Assembly (NCBI RefSeq): GCF_017308985.1
Contig: NZ_JADWPE010000001.1
Location: forward strand, 310,001-374,000
Length of the DNA stretch: 64,000 bases
Origin: Lysobacter changpingensis
GTDB lineage: Bacteria; Pseudomonadota; Gammaproteobacteria; Xanthomonadales; Xanthomonadaceae
Reading direction: 5' to 3'
Shown: one piece after another, positions 43,874 to 53,594 of the stretch
Position numbering within the stretch: position 1 is the stretch's first letter
Layout: every line of letters starts with the position of its first letter
Notes under the pieces: generated by a model
Database searches by the model: none
Told to the model about the DNA's origin: nothing
What the model saw: the letters and a program-made list of their open reading frames with translations, nothing else
Made by a program: the position numbers and the translations under genes

Positions 43874-46102
43874 TCAACGCGACAGAGCCGGCTGCGCGTC
43901 ATACCACTCGCGCGCCTTGATCAGGTGGAAGTCGCGTTGCCCGTTGTCCACCGCCACCGCGCAGCTGAGGACACCCCACTTCGCGTACAGGCTGCCATCG
44001 CGCCGCTTGCCATGCAGGCGCAACCGCGCCATCACGTCGTAGCGCTGGTTGCTCGCGTGCACGTCGTTGAGCAGCAGCGTCTGCCCGGCCAGCCGCACGT
44101 TGGCGTTGGCCTGCGCCTGGCCGGAGTCGATGAGCTTGAACATCCATTTCGGGTAGTCCTTCTTGCGCGAGAACAGCGCAAGCAGGAAGCCGACGTCCTT
44201 CATCGCGATCCGCGCACGACCGTCGATGCTCACCGGGCGGTCCCAGTCCATGCGCGCGCGTTGCAGGTCGATGCGCGTCCACCAGCCGGTGCGCGATTCG
44301 CCACCGGGTTCGGCGAAGCTGACGTTCTGCAGCGCCATGCGCGTGCCGTCGATGTTGAACGTGTGGCGTTTCAGGTCGGCGCGATGGAGCTTCGTGTCGA
44401 TGTCCACGTCGGTGCGCAGCGCGATGCCCGCCAGATGCATGCGGGCCGCGCGCGCATCGACGCCGAGCGTGCCCTGTCCGATCGCACCCGCACCATCGAG
44501 CGTCAGGTCGCCCGACAGCGTGCCGGCGCCGCCGTCGAAACGCAGGTGTTCGTTGGGCAGGTAGCGGTTGTACGCCCGCAGGTCCGGCACCTGCGCATCG
44601 GCGAAGGTGAGGCGCGCGCGCATCGCTTGGCCGACGTGCTTCATCGCGCCGGGCTGGCGCAGCGCCTGGCGTTCGACGCCCGACAACGTTTCAAGCTTCA
44701 TGCGCAGGCCCTGCCCCTGCACGAACGGCTTCGTCGGCGCATCGTCGGCAGCGATGTCGAAACGCTCCATCGTCAGGTCCAGTTTCGGCAGCAGTTCGTC
44801 GTTCGGGCCCGTGTCCAGCCGCCCTTCGGCGCGCGCACGTCCGGCGATGCGATTGCCCATCACGTGCGCGACCGCCTGCACGTCCGGCACGCCGACGCGA
44901 CTGCCACCGGCGATGCGTCCATCGACCACGCGCACGTCGGCATCGACCACGCCCGCGCCGTCCAGCGACAGCCACGGCGCGTCGTAGAAGTTGCCGAGCC
45001 AGCGCAGCGAACCGAAATGCCAGCGCCCCACCACGTGCCCCGAAGTACGCGGCAACAGGCTGCGCGGGTCCTTCAGCGGCACCTGCGTGCCGCGCACGAC
45101 CACGTCGGCATCGAGCGAAAGCCGCCCTTGCGCCTGCGCTGGCGCACGCGCGACCAGATGCATGTCGCGATCCACGTCGAGTGCGACATCGAGCGCATCG
45201 GCGAACTGCACGCCATGCGCGTCCCGGCCGCGCACCGGCGTATGCCAGCGCAGGCGGCTGCCGGGCGTCAGCGATCCGCGCGCGAAACCCACCTCCATCC
45301 GCGCATGGCCGTCGCCGGCCAGATTGGACAGCGCGATGCGCCCTTGCGGGTCGACGTTCACGCCCAGCGTCGGCGCCTTTCCCTCGAGTTTCAGCTTCGC
45401 ATCGGTCAGCAGCAGCTTGGCGATGCCGCGCGCCTGGTCGCGCGTGTGGCGGGCGATGGCGAAGTCCGCATCGATGCGGCCCTCGCGCAGCATCGCCTGC
45501 TTGCCGTAGCGGAGCTGCACGTTCTCGAAGTGCGCGGTCGAGGGCATCAGTTCCAGCGCACCGCCACGCAGCTGCTTGAAGAAACCGACATCGGCGCGGC
45601 CGACACCTTCGAGGACCAGATCGCCCAGGCGCCCGCCACGTATCGAATCGCTGTGGATGCGGTCGAACTGGAGCACCCAGCCGCCCGGGCGCGCCGGCAA
45701 CGGCGGCTTGCGCGGACCGCCGATATCGACCGCGCCGGTCACGTCGAACGCGACCACCTCAGGCACGCGCACGGTCTTGCGGAACAGCGGCGCGATGGCG
45801 ATACGACCCTTGGCGCGTCCGGCATCGGCCGACCATGTCGTTCGGCCGGCATGGCCTTTCATGCGCACGTCCCACACGCTCACGCGGCCGGGCCACAGCG
45901 TGTAGCCGAGGCCCCACTGGATCTGGAACTTCTCCGGCTTGCGGTTCGCCGTCCACTCGCCCAGCGGCGTGTTGATGAAGATGTTGCCGGCCAGCAGGTA
46001 GAACGCGTACACGGCCACAAGCGCGAATACGACGCGCCGGGTCCACTGTTGCGCACGGGGCGGAACGCGCTGCCACGAACGCGTCACGAAGCTGCGATCC
46101 AT
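43874..46102 (-). CDS. AsmA-like inner-membrane-anchored protein
   Basis: A 742-residue protein. One N-terminal membrane segment (VVFALVAVYAFYLLAGNIFIN, residues about 24-44) is followed by a long series of short beta-strand-rich segments with repeated G-x-h-x-h-D pattern (IRGGRLGDLVLEG, LSLDADVVVRG, LSGDLTLDGAGAIGQGTLGVDA, VSIDGRARIAMKDVG). Such a build is typical of AsmA/YhdP/TamB-related proteins that form a lipid-carrying groove across the periplasm. I do not recognise a named family; the C-terminal part (KWGVLSCAVAVDNGQRDFHLI) is not diagnostic. It starts at ATG 46102. Confidence 0.65.
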   Translation of the reverse strand: MDRSFVTRSWQRVPPRAQQWTRRVVFALVAVYAFYLLAGNIFINTPLGEWTANRKPEKFQIQWGLGYTLWPGRVSVWDVRMKGHAGRTTWSADAGRAKGRIAIAPLFRKTVRVPEVVAFDVTGAVDIGGPRKPPLPARPGGWVLQFDRIHSDSIRGGRLGDLVLEGVGRADVGFFKQLRGGALELMPSTAHFENVQLRYGKQAMLREGRIDADFAIARHTRDQARGIAKLLLTDAKLKLEGKAPTLGVNVDPQGRIALSNLAGDGHARMEVGFARGSLTPGSRLRWHTPVRGRDAHGVQFADALDVALDVDRDMHLVARAPAQAQGRLSLDADVVVRGTQVPLKDPRSLLPRTSGHVVGRWHFGSLRWLGNFYDAPWLSLDGAGVVDADVRVVDGRIAGGSRVGVPDVQAVAHVMGNRIAGRARAEGRLDTGPNDELLPKLDLTMERFDIAADDAPTKPFVQGQGLRMKLETLSGVERQALRQPGAMKHVGQAMRARLTFADAQVPDLRAYNRYLPNEHLRFDGGAGTLSGDLTLDGAGAIGQGTLGVDARAARMHLAGIALRTDVDIDTKLHRADLKRHTFNIDGTRMALQNVSFAEPGGESRTGWWTRIDLQRARMDWDRPVSIDGRARIAMKDVGFLLALFSRKKDYPKWMFKLIDSGQAQANANVRLAGQTLLLNDVHASNQRYDVMARLRLHGKRRDGSLYAKWGVLSCAVAVDNGQRDFHLIKAREWYDAQPALSR

Positions 46103-46212
46103 CGATGCCTTCCCCTCATGCAGGCCCTGTCCGTGTCAGCTTGACCGCGCATCGCCGCCGCCGGACCTGAGTCCGGCGGAAACCTTGCGCCGTGCATGGC
46201 CGCGTGATGCGA

Positions 46213-46689
46213 TCAGTGGCGCGTGAGGTCGACGATGCGCGGATGCACGAGACGTTCGAAGTCGTCCCAGCCCATGCGCATCAGTTCGCGATGCGAGCCT
46301 GCATTGAAGGCGATGTCGTCGTCCTCGGCGAGGCTTGCGGCGGCGTACACGTCCATCGCGTAGAGATTTCCGAACGGCGGCATCGCACCGACCTCGCATT
46401 CGGGGAAGCGGTCCTTGAAGTCGGCTTCGGTCGCCAATGCGACTTCGCGCGCGCCGCTGACCTTGCGCAGCTGCGCGAGATCGAGCCACTCGTCGGACGG
46501 CAGCACCGCCATCGCGAGCTTGCCATCGAGTCGCACCATGACCGTCTTGATCATCTCGTGGCTGTCGATGTGGGCGCACGCCGCGGTGTCGCGCGCGGTG
46601 AAGGCGTGCGGGTGCGTCATCGTGTCGTAGCTGACGTGGTTGGACGCCAGGAATTCCTGGAGGCGCGGGGATAGGGTTTCGGACGACAT
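46213..46689 (-). CDS. YbaK/ProX-type aminoacyl-tRNA deacylase domain protein
   Basis: A 158-residue protein with the YbaK/prolyl-tRNA-associated fold: LQEFLASNHVSYDTMTHPHAFTARDTA at the N-terminus, KTVMVRLDGKLAMAVLPSDEWLDLAQL, then GAMPPFGNLYAMDVYAA, which carries the (G)xxPP(F/L)G loop of the family. Members clear mischarged tRNA, but this subgroup also includes proteins of unknown role. The start is ATG 46689 (MSSETLSPRLQ); the longer frame is not conserved in character. Confidence 0.85.
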   Translation of the reverse strand: MSSETLSPRLQEFLASNHVSYDTMTHPHAFTARDTAACAHIDSHEMIKTVMVRLDGKLAMAVLPSDEWLDLAQLRKVSGAREVALATEADFKDRFPECEVGAMPPFGNLYAMDVYAAASLAEDDDIAFNAGSHRELMRMGWDDFERLVHPRIVDLTRH

Positions 46690-46762
46690 GGCACGGCTCC
46701 CTGGTCGGAGGCCGGGCGCGTCGCGACGCGGCTGCGGCGCGCGGGGCATCGGTGTCAACGAA

Positions 46763-46788
46763 AACGGGCCGCGCAAGCGCGGCCCGTT
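46763..46788 (-). terminator. Strong terminator after the OmpA-like lipoprotein gene
   Basis: A perfect 12-bp stem (AACGGGCCGCGC / GCGCGGCCCGTT) with a two-base loop, followed on the minus strand by TTCGTT. It lies 31 bases past the stop codon at 46819. Confidence 0.75.
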
Positions 46789-46818
46789 GAGTCTACGCCC
46801 GTTGTGCGGTGCGATCTT

Positions 46819-47409
46819 TCACAGCGATGCCGTGGCCTGCTGCTGCGCGTCGGTGCGCGGGCCGGCGTAATCGACCACCAGCGAGACGCGGCGATTGGCC
46901 TGGCCGGCCTCGCCGACGGCGCCTTCCTGCACCTGGCGGTTGCGGTCCTCGCCATAGCTGACCGCGCGCACGCGGGCATCGCCGATGCCGGCGCCGACCA
47001 GGTAGTCGCGCACCGACTGCGCGCGCTGCAGGCCCAGGCGACGGTTGTGCGCCGCCGAACCCGACGGGTCGGCGAAGCCTTCCACCGTGATCACGGCCTG
47101 AGAATGGCTTTCGCGGATCACGCGGGCGAAGTCGTCCAGCAGGGGCTTGTCCTGATCGCTCAGGGTGGCGTCGTTGGTCCCGAAATGCGCGGCGGTGTCC
47201 ACGCGGGTGCGTCCGGCCAGCTGCGTCACCAGCGCGTCGTGCTTCTGCGAGAGCGTGTCGAGCTGCGACTGCAGGCGCTGGTCGGTGGCGCGCAGGTCGG
47301 CGATGGTCGCGTCGAATTCGTCGCGCTTGATGTACTGCGAGCACCCGGTCAGCGCGACGGCGCCCAGCGCCACGGCGAAACCGGCATTACGGATCGTACG
47401 AGTAACCAA
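46819..47409 (-). CDS. OmpA-family lipoprotein (Pal-like)
   Basis: A 196-residue lipoprotein. It starts at a TTG (47409) with AAAGGAG six bases before it. The signal peptide ends at the lipobox LTGC (cysteine 23). A coiled coil follows at about residues 30-62 (DEFDATIADLRATDQRLQSQLDTL by region), then an OmpA peptidoglycan-binding domain with VITVEGFADPSGSAAHNRRLGLQRAQSVRDYL. It would link the outer membrane to peptidoglycan. It differs from classical Pal by the coiled coil and by the lack of neighbouring tol genes. Confidence 0.88.
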   Translation of the reverse strand: MVTRTIRNAGFAVALGAVALTGCSQYIKRDEFDATIADLRATDQRLQSQLDTLSQKHDALVTQLAGRTRVDTAAHFGTNDATLSDQDKPLLDDFARVIRESHSQAVITVEGFADPSGSAAHNRRLGLQRAQSVRDYLVGAGIGDARVRAVSYGEDRNRQVQEGAVGEAGQANRRVSLVVDYAGPRTDAQQQATASL

Positions 47410-47834
47410 TGGAATCTCCTTTCAATGAACGTGCGCGGCGTCGCGCACGCAATGCCTGCGTGACCGGGGGAAGTCGAGCGCGGGCGCGTTTGGAACGTTT
47501 GTGGTGTTGTTCTGTGCGCGGGCGCGCGGGGTGTTGCGACGTGTCGTTGTTGAGGTGCGGTAATCAATGACACGGCAATCGTTAACAACCCGTTTCATGA
47601 ACAGGCCAAAGGACGCCGCCAATTGCGAAGCCGCGCACGGTTCAGTGATGTCAAGACGGAGTTCACGCGGTGCGTATCGGCGCGATTCATGGAATCGGCG
47701 CGGCAAGCGTGACTGGGGGATTCGCGCGTTTGCAGCCCGGGCAAGCGCAGCGCACCTGGGGCTCACTCACGCATGAACGTGCATGCACTTCCCCGGTTGC
47801 GCTTCGCTTCCCGGGCTACAAGGGCAGGCGGCGC
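47410..47834. other. Intergenic region before the OmpA-like gene
   Basis: 425 bases. The half next to the OmpA-like gene is its 5' leader and promoter region. The half next to yafV holds a palindromic repeat (47730-47823). AT-rich CAATGACACGGCAATCGTTA at about 47565 is the least GC-rich part and the likely promoter, but I cannot place the boxes. Confidence 0.45.
47730..47823. repeat. Interspersed palindromic repeat
   Basis: Left arm GCAGCCCGGGCAAGCGCAGC and right arm GCTTCGCTTCCCGGGCTAC are inverted copies around about 40 bases. Same family as the elements at 43531 and 43711, but without 31-bp units. Confidence 0.65.
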
Positions 47835-48632
47835 TCAGCGCAGCTCGAACGCATCCGCGTCCAGCATCGCCGGGAAACGCTCGCGATGCGCGGCGAGGTC
47901 CGCCGCCGACAGGGTCACGGTGACGACGGTTTCGACGTCGGCGCATTCGGTCACCGGCTGGCCGACGTAATCGATCACCGCACTGTCGCCTGCGTAATGC
48001 AGGCCGTTGCCGTCGGTGCCGACGCGGTTCACCGCCGCGACGTAACACAGGTTCTCGATCGCACGCGCGCGCAGCAGCGTCTTCCACGGGTACGCGCGCG
48101 CCGACGGCCAGTTGGCGACGAAGATCATCAGGTCGAAATCGAGCTGTCCCGGCCGCTCGACGTCGAAGCGATTGCGCGAGAACACCGGGAAGCGCAGGTC
48201 GTAGCAGACCAGCGGGCAGATGCGCCAGCCGCGCCAGTCGAGCGTGAGGCGATCGCGCCCCGCCGCATAGCGTTCGTGTTCGCGCGCGTAGCGGAACAGG
48301 TGGCGCTTGTCGTAGGTGCTGATCGCGCCGTCCGGTGTGGCGAACAGCAGGCGGTTGTAGACGCCCTCGCCGTCGCGCAGCTGCACGCTGCCGGTCACGG
48401 CGGCGTCCAGGCGCGCGGCCTGTTCGCGGATCCATTCCACGGTGGCGCCCTGCATCGTCTCGGCGCTGCCGATGGCCTCGTTGGAGAAGCCGCTGGTGAA
48501 CGTCTCCGGCAGGATCACCAGATCCGTCGCACCGCGCAGGGGCGCGATCAGGCGGCCGTAGTAATCGCGATTGCCGGCCGGATCGTGCCAGCGGGTGTCG
48601 CCTTGGACGAGGGTGACGCGGAGGTCGTTCAT
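47835..48632 (-). CDS. yafV: Carbon-nitrogen hydrolase, omega-amidase YafV type
   Basis: A 265-residue nitrilase-superfamily enzyme. The catalytic triad is visible as the Glu in LVILPETFTSGF, the Lys in ISTYDKRHLF and the Cys in WRICPLVCYDLRFP. The YafV subgroup hydrolyses alpha-ketoglutaramate (omega-amidase), the product of glutamine transaminases. It lies 144 bases downstream of the YbdL-type aminotransferase on the same strand, the partner expected for this reaction. The ATG at 48632 gives the standard MNDLRVTLVQGDTRWHD. Confidence 0.9.
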   Translation of the reverse strand: MNDLRVTLVQGDTRWHDPAGNRDYYGRLIAPLRGATDLVILPETFTSGFSNEAIGSAETMQGATVEWIREQAARLDAAVTGSVQLRDGEGVYNRLLFATPDGAISTYDKRHLFRYAREHERYAAGRDRLTLDWRGWRICPLVCYDLRFPVFSRNRFDVERPGQLDFDLMIFVANWPSARAYPWKTLLRARAIENLCYVAAVNRVGTDGNGLHYAGDSAVIDYVGQPVTECADVETVVTVTLSAADLAAHRERFPAMLDADAFELR

Positions 48633-48776
48633 GGGTTCGCCAGGAGATGGATGTTGTTGTTTGCCGTCATCCCCGCGAAAGCGGGGATCCGGTTTCCGGA
48701 CGTATCATGCCCGTCGGAAGGCATGACGCGCCGGACGCCTGGATTCCCGCCTTCGCGCGAATGACCGCGCGTGCCG
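48633..48776. repeat. Dispersed repeat pair in the yafV-ybdL spacer
   Basis: GTCATCCCCGCGAAAGCGGG at about 48667 and GGATTCCCGCCTTCGCGCGA at about 48739 form inverted arms around about 50 bases. The left arm contains its own perfect small hairpin. Related to the elements at about 8250 and in the scpA-scpB spacer. Confidence 0.6.
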
Positions 48777-49925
48777 CTACAACTTCTGCAACCGTTCGAT
48801 CGCCTTGTCCAGCGTCGCCTCGTTCTTCGCGAAGCACAACCGCGCCAGGCGTTGGCCCGCCGGCGGCGATTCGTAGAACGGCGACAACGGGATCGCGGCG
48901 ACACCCTTCTCCACCGTCAGCCAGCGGCAGAAGTCGGCATCGTCGCGGTCGCTGACATCGGAGTAATCGACCAGCTGGAAATAGCCGCCCGGCACCGGCA
49001 GCGGCTTCAGGCGCGTGGTGAGCAGCTGCTCGCGGAAGCGGTCGCGCTTGGCTTCGTAGAACGCGCCGAGTTGTTCGTAATGCGCGGGATCGGCTTCGAT
49101 CATTTCCGCGAACGCCCACTGCGCCGGAGCGAACGTGCAGAAGGTGTTGTACTGGTGCACCTTGCGCAGCTCGGCCGACAGCAGCGGCGGCGCGATGCAG
49201 TAACCGACCTTCCAGCCGGTGCAGTGGTACGTCTTGCCGAAGCTGGACACGACGAACGCGCGCTCGCGCAGTTCCGGATAGCGCAGCACGGATTCATGAC
49301 GGCGGCCGTCGAACACGATGTGCTCGTACACCTCGTCCGACAGCAGCCACAGGTTCGTGTCGCGCAGCAGCGCGGCGAGCTGTTCGATGTCGCTTCCGGT
49401 GAACATCGCGCCGGACGGATTGTGCGGCGAGTTGATCATCAGCAGGCGCGTGTTCGGCGTGACCGCGGCGCGGATCGCCTGCCAGTCGGGCGCGAAGGTT
49501 TCCGGATCCAGCGGCACGTGCACCGCGCGTGCGCCGGCCAGGTCGATCGCCGGCTCGTAGGAGTCGTAGCAGGGATCGAGCACGATCACTTCCTCGCCCG
49601 GCCGCACCACCGCGGCAACCGCATCGAAGATCGCCTCGCTCGCGCCGGAAACGACCGTCACTTCGGTATCCGCATCGGGGCGATGGCCGTAGCAGCGTTC
49701 GGTCTTCGCGGCGATCGCCTGGCGCAGCGCCGGAATGCCGGTCATCGGCGCGTACTGGTTCCTGCCCTCGCGCATGGCGCGGTCGAGCGCTTCGATCAGG
49801 CGCTCGGGCACGTTGAAGTCCGGGAAGCCCTGGCCGAGGTTGACCGCGTCGTGCTCCATCGCGAGCTGCGACATCACGGTGAAGATGGTCGTGCCGACCT
49901 TCGGCAGTTTGGTTTGCAGGGTCAT
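48777..49925 (-). CDS. ybdL: PLP-dependent aminotransferase, methionine/glutamine type (YbdL-like)
   Basis: A 382-residue fold-type I aminotransferase. The N-terminal region TIFTVMSQLAMEHDAVNLGQGFPDF and NQYAPMTGIPALRQAI are typical, as are NSPHNPSGAMF and the PLP lysine in VVSSFGKTYHCTGWKVGY. The closest relative I recognise is YbdL, which uses methionine or aromatic amino acids with 2-oxo acids. With the omega-amidase gene downstream, it may convert 2-keto-4-methylthiobutyrate to methionine at the end of the methionine salvage pathway that MtnA (1959-3017) begins. Confidence 0.87.
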   Translation of the reverse strand: MTLQTKLPKVGTTIFTVMSQLAMEHDAVNLGQGFPDFNVPERLIEALDRAMREGRNQYAPMTGIPALRQAIAAKTERCYGHRPDADTEVTVVSGASEAIFDAVAAVVRPGEEVIVLDPCYDSYEPAIDLAGARAVHVPLDPETFAPDWQAIRAAVTPNTRLLMINSPHNPSGAMFTGSDIEQLAALLRDTNLWLLSDEVYEHIVFDGRRHESVLRYPELRERAFVVSSFGKTYHCTGWKVGYCIAPPLLSAELRKVHQYNTFCTFAPAQWAFAEMIEADPAHYEQLGAFYEAKRDRFREQLLTTRLKPLPVPGGYFQLVDYSDVSDRDDADFCRWLTVEKGVAAIPLSPFYESPPAGQRLARLCFAKNEATLDKAIERLQKL

Positions 49926-50062
49926 CGCGGGCGGAACTCGACGTCGGAGTGTGGGGCCGCCAAGTGTAAGGACGCGGGCCCGGCGGCGTCATGACGAACG
50001 CTCATCTGCTCCGCCGGCCGGCTGCATTGCGCCGGTCATGGTCGCCGTGGACACTTGGGCGC

Positions 50063-50533
50063 ATGCATGAGTTGCGAATCGTCGACGCCGCCGAGCTCGC
50101 CACCGCCTACGCCGCCGCGGAGTACGTGGTCGTGCTGGACGGCGATCCCCTGCCGCTGCGCGTGGGCGAGCCCGCGCGGGACCTGGAAGCGTATGTCCCG
50201 GCGTCGCGCTATTCGTTCATCACCGCGTGGAATCCGGCTTCGGAGCCGCGCTCGGACGCGGCCAACGAAGCGGCCGATGCGCTGCTGGTCGCGCAACTCG
50301 ACACGCTCGGCGCCAGCCGGCACGCCGGCTGGGCGCAGGATTCCGCCGGCCGCTGGCGCGAGCCGGGCTGGCTGGTCGCGGGGCTGGACGAAAGCGCGGT
50401 GCTGCGGCTGGCGCAGGAGTTCGGCCAGGCCGGCGTGCTGGACTGGGAAGCCGGCGAGCCGGTGCGGTTGAGGATGTTGGCGCCGCGGCCGGTGGGGGAT
50501 GAGGTCGCGCATACGGAGTGGATTCCGGCGTGA
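50063..50533 (+). CDS. DUF3293 protein
   Basis: A 156-residue soluble protein of unknown function (DUF3293 by overall likeness: SRYSFITAWNPASEPRSDAANEAAD). The start is ATG 50063 in the sequence GCATGCATGAG; an upstream ATG at 49991 is less likely because the added residues are basic and unconserved in type. It is divergent from the aminotransferase gene and upstream of the ccm operon. Confidence 0.75.
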   Translation: MHELRIVDAAELATAYAAAEYVVVLDGDPLPLRVGEPARDLEAYVPASRYSFITAWNPASEPRSDAANEAADALLVAQLDTLGASRHAGWAQDSAGRWREPGWLVAGLDESAVLRLAQEFGQAGVLDWEAGEPVRLRMLAPRPVGDEVAHTEWIPA

Positions 50534-50705
50534 GGGGTGTGGGGCCCGACAGCGCTTTCGTCCGAGCTTGATGGCCCCCGGTGCGCGTGGCTTGCCCGGC
50601 CTACAACCGCCCGGCTGCCGCGAGGCACCCCGTCACGGCAAGCGGCATCTTTCGCGAACCGCATAGAATGGCCGCCCCTTGCGGCGCCTGCGCCCAGCCT
50701 TCCTG

Positions 50706-51352
<647 letters not shown>

Positions 51353-51356
<4 letters not shown>

Positions 51357-52045
51357 CCGCCTCCACCTCGCCCAGCCTGGCCGGGGCCGCACGCGCCCTG
51401 TTCGTCCGCGACCTCCGGCTGCTCTGGCGCCGACGCGGCGATGCGCTGCAACCGGCGCTGTTCGCGCTGCTGGTGGTGGTCCTGTTCGCGCTCGCGCTGG
51501 GCGGCGAGAAGACCGCCCTGTCGAAGGTCGCCGCCGCCGTGCTCTGGCTGGCGGTGCTGCTGGCTGGTTTGCTGTCGCTGGACACGCTGTTCCGTGGCGA
51601 CGCCGAGGACGGCTCGCTGGAGCAATGGATGCTCGCGCCGGTCCCGCTGGCGTGGTTGGTCGGGGTGCGCACGTTCATGCACTGGGCGACGACCGCGTTG
51701 CCGCTGCTGATCGCCGCGCCTTTCCTGGGCGAACTGCTGTACCTGCCGCGCGACCAGCTGGGCGTGCTGATGATGTCGCTGGCGCTCGGCACGCCGCTGC
51801 TGAGCCTCATCGGCGCGGTGGTCGCCGCCCTGACGGTCGGGATGCGGCGCTCCGGTATACTCGTGGCCTTGCTGGCGCTGCCGTTGTACGTGCCGGTGCT
51901 GGTGTTCGGCGCGGGCAGCGTGGCTGCCTCGGCGCAGGGGCTGGATCCGATCGGGGCGCTGCTGCTGCTCGGAGCCGGACTGGCGGTGGCGCTGGTCCTG
52001 GCCCCGCTGGCCGCGGCTGCGGCGATCCGCATCGCACTGAGCTGA
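51353..52045 (+). CDS. ccmB: Heme exporter permease CcmB
   Basis: A 230-residue inner-membrane subunit of CcmABCD with six hydrophobic segments. It begins [37 protein letters not shown] and includes [23 protein letters not shown], the family signature. Coupled to ccmA by the ATGA overlap. Confidence 0.94.
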
Positions 52046-52169
52046 CCTGCCGATCGGCACGACGCACGGAGCTTTGAGCCAGATCAAGGCCGCCTTTCCG
52101 GCCGACGCGACAATCCGCCGCAAACCCGCCACTGCCCGGCCGTCCGGCCGGACGTGTGCAGAGAAACTG

Positions 52170-52922
52170 ATGAACCCGATCATCCGCTGGTTCCACAAAC
52201 TCGGTTCGCCGCCCTACTTCGACCGCTTCGCCGCGCGCTGGGCGCCCTGGGGTTACGGGCTCGGCCTGCTGGTGATGGCGTGGGGCCTGTACGGCGCGCT
52301 GTTCCAGGTCCCGGCCGATTACCAGCAGGGCGACAGCTTCCGCATCCTCTACATCCACGTGCCCAGCGCGTGGATGAGCATGGCGGTGTTCGGCCTGATG
52401 GCGCTGTACGCGGCCATCGCACTGGTGTGGCGGATCAAGCTGTGCGAGATCCTGGCGATGGCCTGCGCGCCGATCGGCGCCGCCTTCACCCTGATCACCC
52501 TGCTCACCGGCGCCATCTGGGGCAAGCCGATGTGGGGCACGTGGTGGGACTGGGACCCGCGCCTGACGACGGAGCTGATCCTGCTGTTCCTGTACCTGGG
52601 CGTGATCGGCCTTTACAACGCGATCGACGACCGCCGCGCCGCCGCGCGTGCCGCCGGGCTGCTGGCGATCGTCGGCGTCGCGCTGCTGCCGGTGATCCGC
52701 TACTCGGTGGTGTGGTGGAACTCGCTGCACCAGGGGCAGACGATCCGCGTGTTCGGCGAATCGAGCATGGATTCGAGCATGATGGGCCCGCTGGTCTGGA
52801 TGATCGTCGGCACCAAGCTGTGGTTCATCGGTGCCCTGCTCGCGCGTGCGCGCGCCGACAACCTGCGTCGCGAGAGCGGCAAGGCGTGGGTCGCCGATCT
52901 TGCCGGGGGGAACCGCGCATGA
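52170..52922 (+). CDS. ccmC: Heme handling protein CcmC
   Basis: A 250-residue membrane protein that loads heme onto CcmE. It has the WWD domain (WGKPMWGTWWDWDPRLT) flanked by histidines (LYIHVPSAWM, WWNSLHQGQT) and six membrane segments. ATG 52170 gives MNPIIRWFHKLGSPPYFD; the longer frame from 52074 reads into unconserved sequence. It is separated from ccmB by 124 bases and overlaps ccmD. Confidence 0.94.
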   Translation: MNPIIRWFHKLGSPPYFDRFAARWAPWGYGLGLLVMAWGLYGALFQVPADYQQGDSFRILYIHVPSAWMSMAVFGLMALYAAIALVWRIKLCEILAMACAPIGAAFTLITLLTGAIWGKPMWGTWWDWDPRLTTELILLFLYLGVIGLYNAIDDRRAAARAAGLLAIVGVALLPVIRYSVVWWNSLHQGQTIRVFGESSMDSSMMGPLVWMIVGTKLWFIGALLARARADNLRRESGKAWVADLAGGNRA

Positions 52923-53086
52923 CCTACCTCAACTACGTCATCGCCGCCTACGCCGTGTTCGTGATCGTGCTGGGCTGGGACTTCGCCAGCACGAAGCTGC
53001 AGATCCGCCGCGAGCTGCGCGGCGCCCGCCTGCGTGCCGCGCGCGAAGCCGCGCGCCCCGGCCGCGACGCCGAACTGACCCGTTAG
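52919..53086 (+). CDS. ccmD: Heme exporter small subunit CcmD
   Basis: A 55-residue single-span membrane protein ([26 protein letters not shown] by region, residues 1-26, then a basic tail). It stabilises CcmABC and helps release holo-CcmE. It overlaps ccmC by four bases. Small size and position between ccmC and ccmE identify it. Confidence 0.9.
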   Translation: MTYLNYVIAAYAVFVIVLGWDFASTKLQIRRELRGARLRAAREAARPGRDAELTR

Positions 53087-53114
53087 CCGAATTCCGTTCG
53101 AGAGTGCTTTCCGC

Positions 53115-53594
53115 ATGAATCCCGTCCGTCGCCGCCGCCTGCTCTGGGTCATCGCCCTGGTCGTGGCCGCCGGCATCGCCACCGCGCTGGTCGCGATGGC
53201 CCTGCAGCGCAACATCGCCTACCTCTACACGCCCAGCGAAGTGCTGCGCGGCGAAGCCGGCGGGCAGGCACGCTTCCGCCTGGGCGGCATGGTCGCCGCC
53301 GATTCGTTCCAGCGCGCACCCGGTTCGCTGGACGCCACCTTCCGCGTGACCGACGGCGATGCGCAGATGCCGGTGAAATACACCGGCATCCTCCCGGACC
53401 TGTTCCGCGAGAAGCAGGCCGTCGTCGCGACCGGCCGCATGCAGGGCGAGGTGTTCGTGGCCGAGGAAATCCTCGCCAAGCACGACGAGAACTACATGCC
53501 GAAGGAAGTCGCCGACAAGATGGGCATGGCGCACAGGAAGCACGACGTCGCGGCGCCCGGCGGCGCGGCGCCCACCTCGCAGGAAGCCAAGTAA
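53115..53594 (+). CDS. ccmE: Heme chaperone CcmE
   Basis: A 159-residue periplasmic heme chaperone tethered by an N-terminal membrane segment ([22 protein letters not shown]). The OB-fold domain ends in the heme-binding motif [12 protein letters not shown], whose histidine binds heme covalently. The C-terminal 30 residues are flexible and rich in Ala, Gly and His. Its TAA stop abuts the GTG of ccmF. Confidence 0.94.
   Translation: MNPVRRRRLLWVIALVVAAGIATALVAMALQRNIAYLYTPSEVLRGEAGGQARFRLGGMVAADSFQRAPGSLDATFRVTDGDAQMPVKYTGILPDLFREKQAVVATGRMQGEVFVAEEILAKHDENYMPKEVADKMGMAHRKHDVAAPGGAAPTSQEAK

Noticed and set aside
43528-43920. Repetitive plus-strand frames across the 31-bp units (about 130 codons)
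   Set aside because: They translate the repeat itself (PPTRGAL-type periods) and have no start signal.
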